The notes beneath the pieces were generated by a model. That model had not been told where the DNA came from, searched no databases, and worked only from the letters and a program-made list of their open reading frames with translations. A stretch of DNA of 64,000 nt from contig CAIIXF020000001.1 of assembly GCA_903813345.2 (NCBI GenBank), positions 31,237,915 through 31,301,914 of the forward strand. Reading direction: 5' to 3'. Of this stretch, positions 62,501 through 64,000 are shown one piece after another (positions within the stretch are counted from its first letter, which is position 1; every line of letters starts with the position of its first letter). The position numbers and the translations under genes are program-made. Source of the stretch: Owenia fusiformis. Taxonomy: Eukaryota; Annelida; Polychaeta; Sabellida; Oweniidae.

Positions 62501-63527
62501 AGACACTCTACTCAAAGCACATGATTTCATGTTCAGAGTTCATTTTAAGAAAGTTCTCTAAATTTTTCAAAAAATCCATGTACTCTACAATATTGGAAAC
62601 ATTTACAGATGACCTAAATTTAATTACACTTATTGGAAAAATGACTCTAAATTTTGACATATTTTCCAACTTTACATAATACATAATGTAAAAATATATA
62701 TCCAAATTACCTCAATATAATAACCCCGTATAATATATTGAACACCCAAATGCAAAAATAGGAATTATAAAAAGGTTCACTATTCTAAATTGCAGAATGA
62801 TGGTGTATTACATTCTTGTAACACGTGGCTACAAAAGCTATGAAAATAACATTAGGTTAAGTCCACTGATGTATGAAATAACAGACGATCATGTGACTCT
62901 CCTGAAATATTTGGTCAGGACAAGTCCCATGACCAACTGTGATTCACAATACATCCAATGGAGCAGCTTTTGCTGTGCCACAAACCCCATGTGACTGACC
63001 ACTTCTCAAACCTGTTAATTCTCCAGGCTTGATTCTTTCACTGTGCAGCCTGGTAGAGTTGATATGTTGTCACTGGATTTCCATGTCACAATCAGGTCCT
63101 ACACCAATACACTGTCCAGCTACAGGGCCTCCCTGCCCCAACACTATTCGCATTGGTAAGCCACATTGGAATTGTCTGTTCTTTTGTAACTTGATCTCCC
63201 TCCTACTTTAATATATTTCTATAAACTCTACAGTGTACTATTTACTTTGTATCACATTTAGACAAATGTCGCATGATTTGCCAATAGTTGCCATCTATCT
63301 AAAGTGCAAATATGTATATACCCCAGCACTATGGGCAAACTAGGCGACATTTCCTGACCATATATGGTAAGGTCACATGAGGCTGAGATCGTGTGCTGTG
63401 ATTGGTCTATACACCACAGGTCACTCACATAAATTAGCTGAGAAATGTGTTTGGAATTTTGTACATGTTAAGGCCAGACTTTCCGTACACCATTGTGATG
63501 TCACTGATGATGTCACTGATGGCTAGA
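59541..63527 (-). other. Probable PTBP 3' UTR and downstream flank
   Basis: No coding exon was recognised on either strand. As the PTBP stop codon lies at 63528 on the minus strand, part of this AT-rich stretch should be its 3' UTR. An AATAAA on the minus strand occurs at 61055-61050 as one possible end, but it is not decisive. Confidence 0.45.
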
Positions 63528-63660
63528 TCATATCGTGGATTTAGAGAAGGATACTCTGAGATGTACGGAGTCCCCAAGTTGATAATTGTGCATTGCCATT
63601 AGAGCCGTCACTGCCTCATCCACAGACCCTAGCTGTATCAGTGCCATCTTTCTGTCTTTT
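63528..63660 (-). CDS. PTBP: Polypyrimidine tract-binding protein, last coding exon
   Basis: A minus-strand exon of 133 bases between an acceptor (AG at 63662-63661) and a TGA stop (63530-63528). It encodes [20 protein letters not shown], an [14 protein letters not shown] segment and FSKSTI at the end. Vertebrate PTBP1/2/3 end almost identically, closing with [10 protein letters not shown], so this is the end of RRM4. PTBP is a nuclear RNA-binding splicing regulator. The first base completes a split codon from the exon beyond the right edge. Paralogue cannot be decided; invertebrates usually have one gene (hephaestus in fly). Confidence 0.93.
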
Positions 63661-64000
63661 CTGAAAACATCCCATTTCAATATACATGTACATTTCTAAC
63701 AGAAAATATGAAAAAAATATATACATTTCTATAACAATTGCTCACTCAACAATCACTAAATTTTGTAAAAGAAGATTTTGCCTAAAACAATAGTTGTCCT
63801 AACATTGTCCATACTAAACAATGTGCATGTCGTTAAAAGAAACACAGAAACAATATCATATTTAATAAATATGAGTTAAAAATAGAATATTTTTATCTAT
63901 GGATGCAGGTTGAGTGCTTGAGTTACTGAGCATATTTGTAGATTGGAAACAAAAGTTGAAACCCTTCGGGGTCATTTAGATTCATAATTCATAAACCATC

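Overview
This is a eukaryotic, metazoan nuclear window. It is AT-rich, and small GT-AG-bounded exons sit in introns crowded with inverted-repeat transposons. Gene content, exon structure and repeat types (runs of (GACG)n next to a TGTGAGC motif, 'GTCCCCACCA' elements, Tc1/mariner, hAT and fold-back elements) suggest a marine invertebrate, most likely a lophotrochozoan such as a mollusc. A hemichordate-like animal cannot be excluded. No bacterial features, CRISPR arrays or rRNA genes were seen.

Layout. (1) 10-13188, minus strand: twelve exons of EIF2D (non-canonical initiator-tRNA delivery and post-termination factor); the last exons, with the SUI1 domain, lie beyond the left edge. (2) 13189-16960: intergenic, with an inverted-repeat element and a G-rich tandem repeat. 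(3) 16968-19068, plus strand: a complete three-exon WD-repeat protein ending in a WSB-like SOCS box (candidate Cullin-5 substrate receptor). (4) 23027-40170, plus strand: a complete 20-exon CACHD1 gene (alpha2delta-like VWA/Cache membrane protein, 1355 residues). Its introns hold at least three hAT-type elements, a mariner-type element and the 3' end of a LINE. (5) 44863-49551, minus strand: complete CCNB1IP1/HEI10 (meiotic RING E3), whose single coding intron is filled by a roughly 3 kb composite of nested palindromes and tandem repeats. (6) 49550-59600: repeats, including a mariner copy, a 15-bp array split by an insertion, a decayed DUF6589-like gene with one stop and apparent frameshifts, a SINE nested in an inverted-repeat element, and a 31-bp minisatellite. 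(7) 59600-63660: probably the long 3' UTR, then the last coding exon of PTBP (minus strand), whose other exons lie off the right edge.

The five host genes are unrelated housekeeping, signalling or meiotic genes and do not form a pathway. EIF2D and the SOCS-box gene are divergently arranged; CACHD1 and CCNB1IP1 converge.

I found no convincing new multi-gene system. The most useful signals are structural. Sequence comparison within the window gives filled/empty-site evidence for a TAA-duplicating fold-back family, including one that has amplified into a 3 kb composite inside HEI10. Several elements show exact target-site duplications (8 bp hAT-like, 9 bp MULE-like). One hAT insertion landed just beyond a CACHD1 splice donor and duplicated part of it. 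All exon boundaries were read by eye from splice sites and phase; homology calls rest on remembered family sequences, not on searches.
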